This document shows positions 29,601 through 37,558 of a DNA stretch of 64,000 nt, in pieces. The translations under genes and the position numbers were made by a program. The stretch is from DTU013 sp964512095 (GTDB taxonomy: Bacteria > Bacillota > Clostridia > Acetivibrionales > DTU013). Location: assembly GCA_964512095.1 (NCBI GenBank), contig CAZEIH010000001.1, positions 62,001 through 126,000 of the forward strand, given 5' to 3'. Within the stretch, counting starts at the first letter, position 1. Every line of letters begins with the position of its first letter. The notes beneath the pieces are model-generated. The model searched no databases. It was not told where the DNA came from and worked only from the letters and a program-made list of their open reading frames with translations.

Positions 29601-30539
29601 GGCAGAAGAGCTTGGTGCGGTTATTCCTATAGAGCTTCCATCCTGGTTTGACGCACTTCCTTTAATTACCGCATAAATACTATCACCATCACTTAAAGCT
29701 TTACATAATGGCTTGAGTATCACAGCGGCTGCCCCCTCTCCGCCACCTGTACCGCCAGAACTATCATCAAAGGCTCTTGTCCTTTCATCTACAGCTCTGA
29801 TACCAATACCAGGAGATTCATTTTTCAGGGGCATCAAGCGAATGTTGATGCCACCGGCAACAGCCAGGTCACACTCTCCGCTCATTAGTGACTGACAGGC
29901 CATATGCACTGCTATTAATGACGATGAGCAAGCGGTATCCACAGCTACTGCCGGACCTTTGAGATCTAATATATAGGATATCCTGCTGGCTATGATGGAG
30001 TTTATGTTACCTGGTATAGACATACTGTATTTTTCTATGTCCTCAAGAAAAATCATTGTTTTATAATCAGGAAAGGAATTACCAACATCTCCAACGAATA
30101 TTCCGGTCTTTGTACCACGAAGACATTGACCTGAGTAACCGGAATCTTCAATAGCCTTCCAGACAACCTCAAGAAAAATTCTTTGGTTTGGATCCATTAA
30201 CCCGGCTTCCCGGGGTGATATATTGAAAAAGTTATAGTCAAACCTGTCAATACCATTCATATAAGCATTTTCCGCAAATCTCTGGTCATCACTATATGAG
30301 GCTTGTTTTTTCAAAAACGAAATGATCCGCTCTTTACGGTCTTCCGGCAGAGGCCTGATAAAATCCTTTCCCGCTACTAGCGCCTTCCAAAATTCCTCCG
30401 GGTTTTCTGCACTACCAAACCTGCCATCCATTCCAATAATGGCAATATCTCTATTTGATATATGCTCAACTTTAATTTTTTCCGATTCAGAAATCTCAGT
30501 TAATTTAATTTTCTTCAAATCCAGAAGCTTATCTGGCAT
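26646..30539 (-). CDS. Synthase S6: KS-KR-ACP
   Basis: Module of 1297 residues with ATG at 30539 and a GAGGAGG ribosome site seven bases upstream. KS with TACSSS around Cys 203, HGTGT and NVGH; no AT; linker with LPTYPF; KR with GGTGGLG near 896, Tyr near 1048 and the catalytic Ser, Lys and Asn; ACP with GGDSI near 1211; C-terminal docking tail. Its first 30 residues do not follow the helix pattern (MxxVxKYI...GxIxKxxA) of the other KS subunits. This fits its partner: S5 ends in a half-C domain rather than a docking helix. Predicted role: extend the Ser-terminated chain from S5 by one beta-hydroxy unit. A duplicated structured element occupies the gap upstream. Confidence 0.95.
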   Translation of the reverse strand: MPDKLLDLKKIKLTEISESEKIKVEHISNRDIAIIGMDGRFGSAENPEEFWKALVAGKDFIRPLPEDRKERIISFLKKQASYSDDQRFAENAYMNGIDRFDYNFFNISPREAGLMDPNQRIFLEVVWKAIEDSGYSGQCLRGTKTGIFVGDVGNSFPDYKTMIFLEDIEKYSMSIPGNINSIIASRISYILDLKGPAVAVDTACSSSLIAVHMACQSLMSGECDLAVAGGINIRLMPLKNESPGIGIRAVDERTRAFDDSSGGTGGGEGAAAVILKPLCKALSDGDSIYAVIKGSASNQDGSSIGITAPSSSAQEDVIVAAWRNAGIEPETISYIETHGTGTKLGDPIEIEGISRAFRNFTQKKQFCSISALKTNVGHLDSAAGIAGLVKAVLALKNSQIPPILHIERPNRKIPFEESPVYINDVLTDWNTGDAPRRCGVSSFGLSGTNCHIILEEAPCTPAFEEAVQAPYIFTLSAASMDSFIALVELYISYIECNGEVSIADVCNTANTGRSHHKYRAAILTDNRQDLLQRLGILAHPDTISDMEQGIFFGRHDIVSEHKALKEAYEINNDEKRRMSVDARELIRGLDHSGSNDYRQTLCRLAELYVKGADIEWKQLYRGKRYKRVHLPTYPFIGEQCWFAENSAAAENEPMYHYISWKESELDSQAPSLDKEGDILVLKDSNGLADKLKEELFKENENIIEVSFGAEYVRQGENEFIITGSEDDYKRLLGELSTRKLTWIVHLCSTSIQADTKEVQETEKRLELGVYSIFRLLRAIVGNRIKSQINIMAVTRNIGCITGAQGAIIPENAAMVGLLKVINHEHPGLRCRCFDIGSGQDADCIVKEMRSTSKAVVSAFRENKRYVEYFDKLDVDRLRRSNFPVRDTGAYIITGGTGGLGIEAAGWLAKKNRVHLVLISRGKFPERDNWDAVISEGEHRLGSKIRSIRAIEASGSYVELVSADVTDVEVMSRELEKIRMKHGCINGVIHCAGVAGDGFMFLKDEEKLKKVLHPKIHGTRVIDQLTADDELDFLILYSSVTSIAGAQGQGDYTAANAFLDSFSDYRSTLGRRTLAINWPAWKETGMAVEYGVDMEHSIMKPITTEKALVAMDMLLGSGCTRAVVGQINYRELEKSHDIAGIEFSECILREMKKRTGQQHEQGLNHSARSIVQISISGNQAGSYTDTQRKLAHIWAELLGLREVSIYSSFSELGGDSIFAARMAREMQREFSELVDITDVFSYPTIFELSGYIDGKIDKDSRSKESDIDDVLGKLEKGELSIDEAAALMEMAGEKEWKQ

Positions 30540-30556
30540 TGAGCAACCTCCTCTGA

Positions 30557-30653
30557 CAAGTCAATTCGCTTCGCTCAGGGAGTCAGGTGGAGACTGAACT
30601 CCACCTGACCAAGAATGTGCCGACCTATAGAGGTCGGCGTCTTTTGAAGACAT
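30557..30653. repeat. Structured intergenic element, copy 1
   Basis: This gap between AT2 and S6 holds two blocks that recur between the acyl-CoA dehydrogenase and AT1. Block 1 (30557-30585) is 29 bases, identical to 45115-45143. Block 2 (30619-30653) matches 45160-45194 at 32 of 35 positions. Block 2 folds into an 8-bp hairpin (30619-30626 with 30631-30638) followed by a 5-bp hairpin (30639-30643 with 30647-30651). Between the blocks this copy alone has a perfect 11-bp hairpin (30582-30592 with 30599-30609, loop of six). There is no run of T after the hairpins on the minus strand, so it is not a standard terminator of the operon. Confidence 0.8.
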
Positions 30654-30669
30654 AGGTAACGATATTATC

Positions 30670-31932
30670 TCAGGCAGGCATTTCAAAGTCTGGGAACAGT
30701 TCTTTTGTGCCGGTTTCATCAAATACCTGGTTAAACCTTTCAATTTGTTCAGTTATAGGGGTTTTCTTTGTTGTAAATACAGATTTAAGCATATCAAGGG
30801 CTTCCATCATTTGCTCTGATGTGGGCTCCTTATCTGCTTTTTCCAGCTCCTCCACCATGCTCTGAATCCTTCTATATGGTTCTATGACTCCTTTTTGATA
30901 TTCATCATTATCCCAGTTGGTATTTCTTGTGCAAACAGCTACAGTCATACATCTTGTCATAAGTCTAAGCTTGTCCCTGCCTGTAATCACAATTTCAGGC
31001 ACATAAATACTTTTTAGCTTAGCAACATCGTCCTGGTTGTCATAGGAGTAAGCCTCAATCACCGAAGAATTCTTTTTCAGCATATTTTTCAGCACCACCT
31101 TCATGCCGATTTCAACTCCAACCTCAACTCCCTGTTCTTCAAGAAACTTCATAGAATTGATCCATTGAACAGGCTTAACTATTTGATTAGTGAGATAATC
31201 CACTATTTTTTCTGTTCCTTCATAGGGCTCTGCTGTAACATTAGATATTACCGGGTAATTCATGGAACCATATTCATATTTTAAAAGCTCCTCCTTGAAC
31301 CTATCAGCCGCCATTTGCATCAGTGGACTGTGAAAGGGAGCGCTTACCTTCAAAGGTATCACATTTGCACCCATCTCGCTCAATACATCTCCCACAGCCT
31401 TCACCGAGCCTTTATGGCCGGAGATAACAATTTGGTCTGGTGCGTTTAGATTTGATATAACAACAATATTTCCAGCTGTCGATATTCTTTCACACTCCTG
31501 CTTAATCTTCTGTATATCTATACCAGTAATAGCAGACATTGCACCTTCTCCTATGGCAACAGCTTCCTGCATAAATTTCCCTCTCTGCTTTACAGCACTG
31601 ACAGCGTCACTGAACTTCATTGCACCAGAGCAGGTCAATGCAGAAATTTCACCAAGGCTATGGCCTGCAAGGAAGGATGGCTCAGCCCCTATTTCCTCCA
31701 TGAACCCTCGAAAGGCAGCAACGCTAACAGTCAATATAGCGGGTTGTGTATTTTCTGTTTTTGTCAACTCCTTAATATCGCCTTCAAAGCATAATTTTTT
31801 CAAATCGAATTTTAGGGCATCATTTGCTTCTTCAAAAACCTGTTTTGCAACAGCAAAATTGTCATAGAGACTTTTTCCCATACCTACAAATTGGGAGCCC
31901 TGTCCTGTAAAAAGTAATGCTAGCTTTTTCAT
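30670..31932 (-). CDS. Free-standing acyltransferase AT2 (likely malonyl-CoA:ACP)
   Basis: Trans-acting acyltransferase of 420 residues that should load carrier proteins of the AT-less modules. N-terminal GQGSQ; nucleophile in GHSLGE (Ser 92); Arg 117 in QRGKFMQ, the carboxylate-binding arginine of malonyl transferases; APFH with the catalytic His 201. An AT domain of about 290 residues is followed by a tail of about 115 residues shared with AT1 and absent from ordinary FabD-type enzymes. ATG at 31932 is chosen over a TTG two codons upstream because GGAAGGGG lies nine bases before the ATG but only three before the TTG. Its Gly and Met around Arg 117 match common malonyl-specific enzymes, so this is the likelier general malonyl loader. 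Confidence 0.93.
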   Translation of the reverse strand: MKKLALLFTGQGSQFVGMGKSLYDNFAVAKQVFEEANDALKFDLKKLCFEGDIKELTKTENTQPAILTVSVAAFRGFMEEIGAEPSFLAGHSLGEISALTCSGAMKFSDAVSAVKQRGKFMQEAVAIGEGAMSAITGIDIQKIKQECERISTAGNIVVISNLNAPDQIVISGHKGSVKAVGDVLSEMGANVIPLKVSAPFHSPLMQMAADRFKEELLKYEYGSMNYPVISNVTAEPYEGTEKIVDYLTNQIVKPVQWINSMKFLEEQGVEVGVEIGMKVVLKNMLKKNSSVIEAYSYDNQDDVAKLKSIYVPEIVITGRDKLRLMTRCMTVAVCTRNTNWDNDEYQKGVIEPYRRIQSMVEELEKADKEPTSEQMMEALDMLKSVFTTKKTPITEQIERFNQVFDETGTKELFPDFEMPA

Positions 31933-31941
31933 AATCAATAA

Positions 31942-31949
31942 CCCCTTCC
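31942..31949 (-). promoter_or_regulatory. Ribosome binding site deciding the AT2 start
   Basis: GGAAGGGG on the minus strand, nine bases before ATG 31932. A TTG at 31938 would leave only three bases of spacing, so the ATG is preferred. Confidence 0.7.
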
Positions 31950-31960
31950 ATAAAATACAT

Positions 31961-34900
31961 TTATTGTGTAATAATTTTTAACAGCTTTATATATGCAGTA
32001 AGCAAAATTTCTACCTTATCTGCTTTTAACCTCCCGGCATTGTACTGGCAGCCTACTCTCAGACCTTCTCCTTCTTCCATCACCTCCATGACAATATCAA
32101 AAATGCTTCGAACCACATTCATTGGTGCATTTTCATTACACACCAACGAATACAACTCTCTACCACCTTTTGTCAGTATCTCTCTTCGCATCTGTTGAAT
32201 CGGATAGGCTCCCTTCACACTGTTATCTACACATTGCAGATCCACCATCTGAAAGAGACTTTCCATAGTTTGTGCATCATGAATATTCACTTCCGGAAAC
32301 AAAAGCGAATTTCTATCATCGCTAAGGGCCGCAACGGACACCTCTCCCTCCTGTGAAATGTCAGAAAGAAGATACATGTATGCCGCCAGAAGCACTGAAA
32401 AGCTATGCACATTGCTTTTTGCTGAAATAAACTTTATTTTTTCATACAAATTGGCATCAATCGTAAAGGTAAGTAGGCCGTCGTTGTACGAGTCTACAGA
32501 ATCAATAAAATAGTCCTGGGGTAATAGGACAGGACGAAGTTCAAATTTAACCTGCGTATCTGGATCCTCTTTGAGAAATCCAGCCTGTAGAGATACCTTT
32601 GTATATGAAAACAAATCTGCAATTTTAAATCGTCCGGGGTACGCCTTCTCGAGCTTGGAATATAGCTCCACAAGCCGCAAGGAATTTCCGCCCAAATCAA
32701 AAAAGTTATCCTCCATACCCACTACATCAATGCCCAGTACTTCCTTCCAAAGCTCTGCTATTTGCCTTTCTGTGTCATTAGATGGAGCTAAATATTCAAC
32801 ACCGGTGTGGATATGTCCGAGAGGCTCTGGAAGTGCTTTCCTATCAATTTTGCCGTTGGGTGAAAGAGGAAGCTTATCCAGCCTGACGACATATGAGGGC
32901 ATCATGTATTCCGGCAGAAGCCTGCCTAGATATGTCTTTATTTCAGTGATGGTAAAATCCTTCGTAGATACAATATACCCACAAAGCACTTTATCACCTG
33001 CATTATCCTCCTTTGGGATAACAACTGCATCGCTAATACTGCTATTATTTCTTAATGCAGTCTCAATTTCCCCCAGTTCTATCCTGTTACCTCTTATTTT
33101 GACCTGATGATCTGTTCTTCCCAGATACTCTATGTTGCCGTCGGGAAGCCACCTTGCTAGATCCCCCGATTTGTACATTCTATCATTATCCGAATAAGGA
33201 TTTGGTACAAACCGCTCCCTTGTCAGCTCTGGTCTGTTCATATATCCTCTGGCTAGACCAACACCAGCAATATATAACTCTCCGGGTACACCAACCGGTT
33301 GTAAACACATATATTTATCCAAAATTAAAAGCTTAATATTGTCTATTGGCTTGCCTATTGGAACAGTATCTAAAGCTTCACCAGCCGGGCAGTCAAAGTA
33401 TGTAACATCTATTGTCGCCTCTGTTGGCCCATATAAATTATGTAATGCTGTCCCCAGCTTGCTTCGTATCAGGCTGTCAAATTGATTTGCCTCTGTTGGC
33501 GAAAGTGCTTCACCACTTGAAAACACTCGTTTGAGACTCTTAAGCCTTTCTGTAAGCAATCCCTCTTTGATATAGCATAAGAAAGACTTTAGCATGGAGG
33601 GTACAAAATGCATTGTAGTTATCCCGTATTTTTCTACAGCCTCTACAATTTCTTCAGGATTCTTCTCTCCGCCATGAGCCAGCATACAGACTGATGCCCC
33701 CTGGAGAGACCACCACAGTAGCTCCCAGACAGAAACATCAAAGGTATAGGGCGTTTTCTGTAATATAATATCCTGCTGGTTGATTGGATACTTTTTCTGC
33801 ATCCAGTTTAGCCTGTTTATAAGTGCTCGATGCTCAACCATAACCCCCTTGGGCTTGCCGGTAGAGCCAGAGGTATATATTACATAAGCTAGGCTTTGTG
33901 GCCCGTTTACCACGTCCACATCCGAATCATCCTCGGCATACGAGTCACTGTAATCTAAATATATAGATTTACTACATAAATCAGCATGCTTTGCGAAATC
34001 GGACTGTAGTAGCAAAACCTCTGCAGAGCTGTCTTTGAGAATATAACTTACTCTTTCCTCCGGGCAATCAGGATCGATAGGCAGGTAGGCTCCCCCAGCC
34101 TTGAGTATTGCCATAATACCAACGACCATATCAAAGGATCTCCTACAGATTAATGCCACTATGCTGTCAGCTACAACCCCTTTTGCTCTTAGCACTCTGG
34201 CAAGACTATTAGATTTTGCATTCAACTGTCTGTAGGTCATATGCTGTCCCCCATAAAAGACAGCTGGGTAATCCTGCATTATTGTCGCCTGTGCTTGGAA
34301 TAGTCCATTAATTGTTTCACCTGCTGGAAATTCCGAAGCAGTATCATTGAAGTAATCCAGTATCTGCTCCTTTTCCCGGGAAGATAATAGAGAAATGTCT
34401 GAAATCATAATATTGGGATGATTGATTACTTCCTTCAGCAAATTCATAAAATGCTGGGCGAATTTCTCCATGGAGCTTCTTTTGAAAATTCTGGTTCTGT
34501 ATCTCATATCAAATTTCAGAACCCCATCATATTCAGAGGCAGCAAGAACAATGTCAAACTTTGAAACTCTTTGATCATACCTATACTCTTTAATACTAAG
34601 CCCCTCTAGGACTAAATTCTGTCTATCATAATTGTGAAGAACAAGCATAACATCAAAAAGCGGATTCCTGCTGAGGTTTCTTTGGATATCTAACACTTCT
34701 ACAAGCTCTTCAAACTGAAAATCTCTATTGTCAAATGCCATGAGTGTATTTTCTCTAACCTCTCCTAGAAATTCCAGAAATGATTTACTGCCCTCGGGCC
34801 TATTTCTCATTGCCAGTGTATTGACGAACATCCCCACCAGATTAATAAATTCAACACGCTCCCGGCTTGAAACCGGTGAGCCTATGACTATATCCTCTTG

Positions 34901-37522
34901 ACCAGAGTATTTCATCAATAGGACGTTAAAAGCAGCCAGCAGTAGCATGTACAAGGTCGAGCCTTCTTTTGCTGCAAGTGCCTTTATTTTGTCAGTCAGC
35001 TCACTACTGAATTCAAATTCAATGCTATCTCCCTCAAAGTTTTGAACTGCCGGTCTTGGAAAGTCCTCTGGCAAATGCAGTACAGGTATCTCTCCTTTGA
35101 ACACATTCATCCAATACTCTTTTTGATTGTTCATTTCCCCTGAATTCAAAAGATGATTTTGCCAAACAGCATAATCCTTATATTGATAAGTTAGTTCAGG
35201 GATGGTATCAGCTTCACTGTACAAAGCAATAAACTCATTAATAAGTATTCCAATAGAAGCACCATCCGATATAATGTGGTGCATATCAAACATGACAATA
35301 TATTTACTATCACCGGTTTTTGCCAGACATACCCTTATTAGTGGTGCCTTGTCCAAGCTAAAGGGCCTGATAAATGTACTAAACTGTTTCTCTAGCCCAT
35401 TTTCAGAGAATTCTGTATAATGTATTTTAAAATCAACTTCTCCTGCAATCCTTTGAATAATCCTTCCATCATCCATATCAAAGGAGCTTCTTAACACCTC
35501 ATGTCTTTCAATAATGCTGCGTATTGCCCTATCAAAGTTCTCCCTGTCAAGCTCTCCTTGTATTCTAATTGCAAAGGGCATATTATAATAAACGCTATTT
35601 TCATCAAGTCGGCTGAGGATGTATAATCTCCTCTGGGTAGGCGACACCGGATATGCCTCCTTATTTTCAACATGCTCGATTATATCCTGTCCTGACCTCT
35701 CCAAGATTTTTATATGTTCAGCCATCTCTCTGACAGTGGGGTAAGTGAAGATATCCTTAATGGACAGCTGAACGTCCATGGTCATGCTGACCGCTGAAAC
35801 CAATGCCCCCGCTTTAAGAGAATGACCACCTATAACAAAAAAATCATCAGAGATTCCTATGGGGCTTTTATGTAATACTTCTTCCCATATACTAACCAGT
35901 TTTTCCTGAGTACTGTCCTGCGGGGCTATATATTCCTGTTGTGCATCGCTACTAGTCTCAGGCGGTGGGAGCAGCTTTCTGTCAATCTTACCGTTTACAT
36001 TCAGCGGAAGGCTATCCATTCTTAAAAAGTACGACGGAACCATATATTCCGGTAAGTGCTTCATTAGATATCTCCGCAACTCACCGGGAAGGATTTTATC
36101 ATTTTCGACGTAATATGCACAGAGGTACTTCTCATGCTGATCGTTTTCATTAGCCACAATTACCGTATCACTGATATTCTCATGAGCCATCAATTTGTTT
36201 TCTATCTCCTGAAGCTCAATCCTGACTCCCCGGATTTTTACCTGATCATCAATCCTGCCCACAAGCTCAATGCTTCCATCTTGATTAATCTTGCCCATAT
36301 CACCAGTTTTATAAATAATATCCTGAGGATGATTAGTAAAAGGATTTTTTAGGAATACCTTTCCAGTCATCTCCTTATCATTAATGTAGCCTGAGGATAT
36401 AAACGGCGTTCGGATGTAAACCTCACCAATGCATTCCACCTGACACCTGTTCATATCACTATCAAGAACCAGCACATCTGTAAAGCTAATGGGTTTGCCG
36501 ACAGGAATCCTTGTCTTACTTTCATCGCCTTTACCAACACGGTAGAACAGCTTTGCAAGTGTTGTTTCAGTAGGCCCATATAAATTGACCAATTGAATCC
36601 TGTAGCCAACTTTTTCAATTAAGGGCCCGATGTCATTCCCCCTAAGCATTTCACCGGCAAGTAGGATATACTTCAAGCTCTTTAGGCTGTCTGTAGTCTT
36701 AATTGCAGTAACCATATTTTTATATATTGAAGGTACAGTATGAATCAGTGTAATTTCTCTCTCCTCTAGCCAATCCACCAGCTTTTCGGCATCAAGGGGT
36801 ATATCACTGGTACTTGGTATATGTAGCGTTCCACCTGCACAAAGGGGGACAAATATATCCCGGAGAAATGGGTCGAAGGTGGGAGGAGTCAACTGACTGA
36901 TATTAAAATCAGCATTTATACCAAACTCCTCTATCTCCCATTCAATATAGTGTTTCAGGCTCCTATGCCTTCCCAGGATTCCCTTTGGCTGCCCAGTTGA
37001 ACCTGATGTAAAGTAAATATAGCAATGCTTGCTTTTCAATTCGGTAAATGAGTTAAGTGGTAAATCATTATCCTTACTAAGTGAAAATACATTAATATGC
37101 TCATATTTTTCCTTAATCTGACCACCAGCTCCCAGCACCACAACATTTAGTCCCAAATCTAAAAAAGAGGCTAGACGTTCCAATGTCCCAAGAGCGTTGC
37201 ATGTCGTAATAACCCACTGGGGCTGAATCATTTCCATCAGTACCTTATTTCTGTTTTCAGGAATGCCCGTATCAAAGGGAACAAAAATACAACCGCATTT
37301 AGTGATGCCCAATGCAGCGATTACAAGCTCCGGGCATCTTTCCATAAACACAGCAATATTTTGGTTGATTACACTCCTTTTATCAAAAAATAATGCTAAC
37401 TGGTTGGATGCATTATTAAGCTGAGCATAGCTTATGCGCCTATTGCCATGCTCAATTGCTGTTTTATCTGGCATGATTCCCGTCTGGTGACTAATCCTGT
37501 CCTGTATGCTTAAGAATTCCAC
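31961..37522 (-). CDS. Synthase S5: A-PCP-C-A(Ser)-PCP-half C
   Basis: NRPS subunit of 1853 residues. It starts at GTG 37522 behind GGGG; no ATG lies nearby and the A domain begins at once. Domains: A1 (TSGSTGQPKG near 174); PCP1 (GGHSL near 566); C (HHIISDG near 749); A2 (TSGSTGKPKG near 1217); PCP2 (GGNSL near 1614); then about 185 residues resembling only the C-terminal lobe of a condensation domain, without HHxxxDG. A2 pocket residues read DVWHFSLIDK, the serine code. A1 reads DPRHLALLAK, which I cannot assign; Asp235 is present, so an alpha-amino acid is expected. The C domain needed for A1 sits at the end of S4. Predicted role: add residue X and then Ser before S6 resumes ketide extension. 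Confidence 0.95.
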   Translation of the reverse strand: MEFLSIQDRISHQTGIMPDKTAIEHGNRRISYAQLNNASNQLALFFDKRSVINQNIAVFMERCPELVIAALGITKCGCIFVPFDTGIPENRNKVLMEMIQPQWVITTCNALGTLERLASFLDLGLNVVVLGAGGQIKEKYEHINVFSLSKDNDLPLNSFTELKSKHCYIYFTSGSTGQPKGILGRHRSLKHYIEWEIEEFGINADFNISQLTPPTFDPFLRDIFVPLCAGGTLHIPSTSDIPLDAEKLVDWLEEREITLIHTVPSIYKNMVTAIKTTDSLKSLKYILLAGEMLRGNDIGPLIEKVGYRIQLVNLYGPTETTLAKLFYRVGKGDESKTRIPVGKPISFTDVLVLDSDMNRCQVECIGEVYIRTPFISSGYINDKEMTGKVFLKNPFTNHPQDIIYKTGDMGKINQDGSIELVGRIDDQVKIRGVRIELQEIENKLMAHENISDTVIVANENDQHEKYLCAYYVENDKILPGELRRYLMKHLPEYMVPSYFLRMDSLPLNVNGKIDRKLLPPPETSSDAQQEYIAPQDSTQEKLVSIWEEVLHKSPIGISDDFFVIGGHSLKAGALVSAVSMTMDVQLSIKDIFTYPTVREMAEHIKILERSGQDIIEHVENKEAYPVSPTQRRLYILSRLDENSVYYNMPFAIRIQGELDRENFDRAIRSIIERHEVLRSSFDMDDGRIIQRIAGEVDFKIHYTEFSENGLEKQFSTFIRPFSLDKAPLIRVCLAKTGDSKYIVMFDMHHIISDGASIGILINEFIALYSEADTIPELTYQYKDYAVWQNHLLNSGEMNNQKEYWMNVFKGEIPVLHLPEDFPRPAVQNFEGDSIEFEFSSELTDKIKALAAKEGSTLYMLLLAAFNVLLMKYSGQEDIVIGSPVSSRERVEFINLVGMFVNTLAMRNRPEGSKSFLEFLGEVRENTLMAFDNRDFQFEELVEVLDIQRNLSRNPLFDVMLVLHNYDRQNLVLEGLSIKEYRYDQRVSKFDIVLAASEYDGVLKFDMRYRTRIFKRSSMEKFAQHFMNLLKEVINHPNIMISDISLLSSREKEQILDYFNDTASEFPAGETINGLFQAQATIMQDYPAVFYGGQHMTYRQLNAKSNSLARVLRAKGVVADSIVALICRRSFDMVVGIMAILKAGGAYLPIDPDCPEERVSYILKDSSAEVLLLQSDFAKHADLCSKSIYLDYSDSYAEDDSDVDVVNGPQSLAYVIYTSGSTGKPKGVMVEHRALINRLNWMQKKYPINQQDIILQKTPYTFDVSVWELLWWSLQGASVCMLAHGGEKNPEEIVEAVEKYGITTMHFVPSMLKSFLCYIKEGLLTERLKSLKRVFSSGEALSPTEANQFDSLIRSKLGTALHNLYGPTEATIDVTYFDCPAGEALDTVPIGKPIDNIKLLILDKYMCLQPVGVPGELYIAGVGLARGYMNRPELTRERFVPNPYSDNDRMYKSGDLARWLPDGNIEYLGRTDHQVKIRGNRIELGEIETALRNNSSISDAVVIPKEDNAGDKVLCGYIVSTKDFTITEIKTYLGRLLPEYMMPSYVVRLDKLPLSPNGKIDRKALPEPLGHIHTGVEYLAPSNDTERQIAELWKEVLGIDVVGMEDNFFDLGGNSLRLVELYSKLEKAYPGRFKIADLFSYTKVSLQAGFLKEDPDTQVKFELRPVLLPQDYFIDSVDSYNDGLLTFTIDANLYEKIKFISAKSNVHSFSVLLAAYMYLLSDISQEGEVSVAALSDDRNSLLFPEVNIHDAQTMESLFQMVDLQCVDNSVKGAYPIQQMRREILTKGGRELYSLVCNENAPMNVVRSIFDIVMEVMEEGEGLRVGCQYNAGRLKADKVEILLTAYIKLLKIITQ

Positions 37523-37558
37523 AACAGTATTCCCCTTTTTTGTTAATTAGGTATTGAA

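Noticed and set aside
30582..30609. 11-bp hairpin as a rho-independent terminator after AT2
   Set aside because: No T-run follows it on the minus strand, and the next gene continues in the same operon direction.
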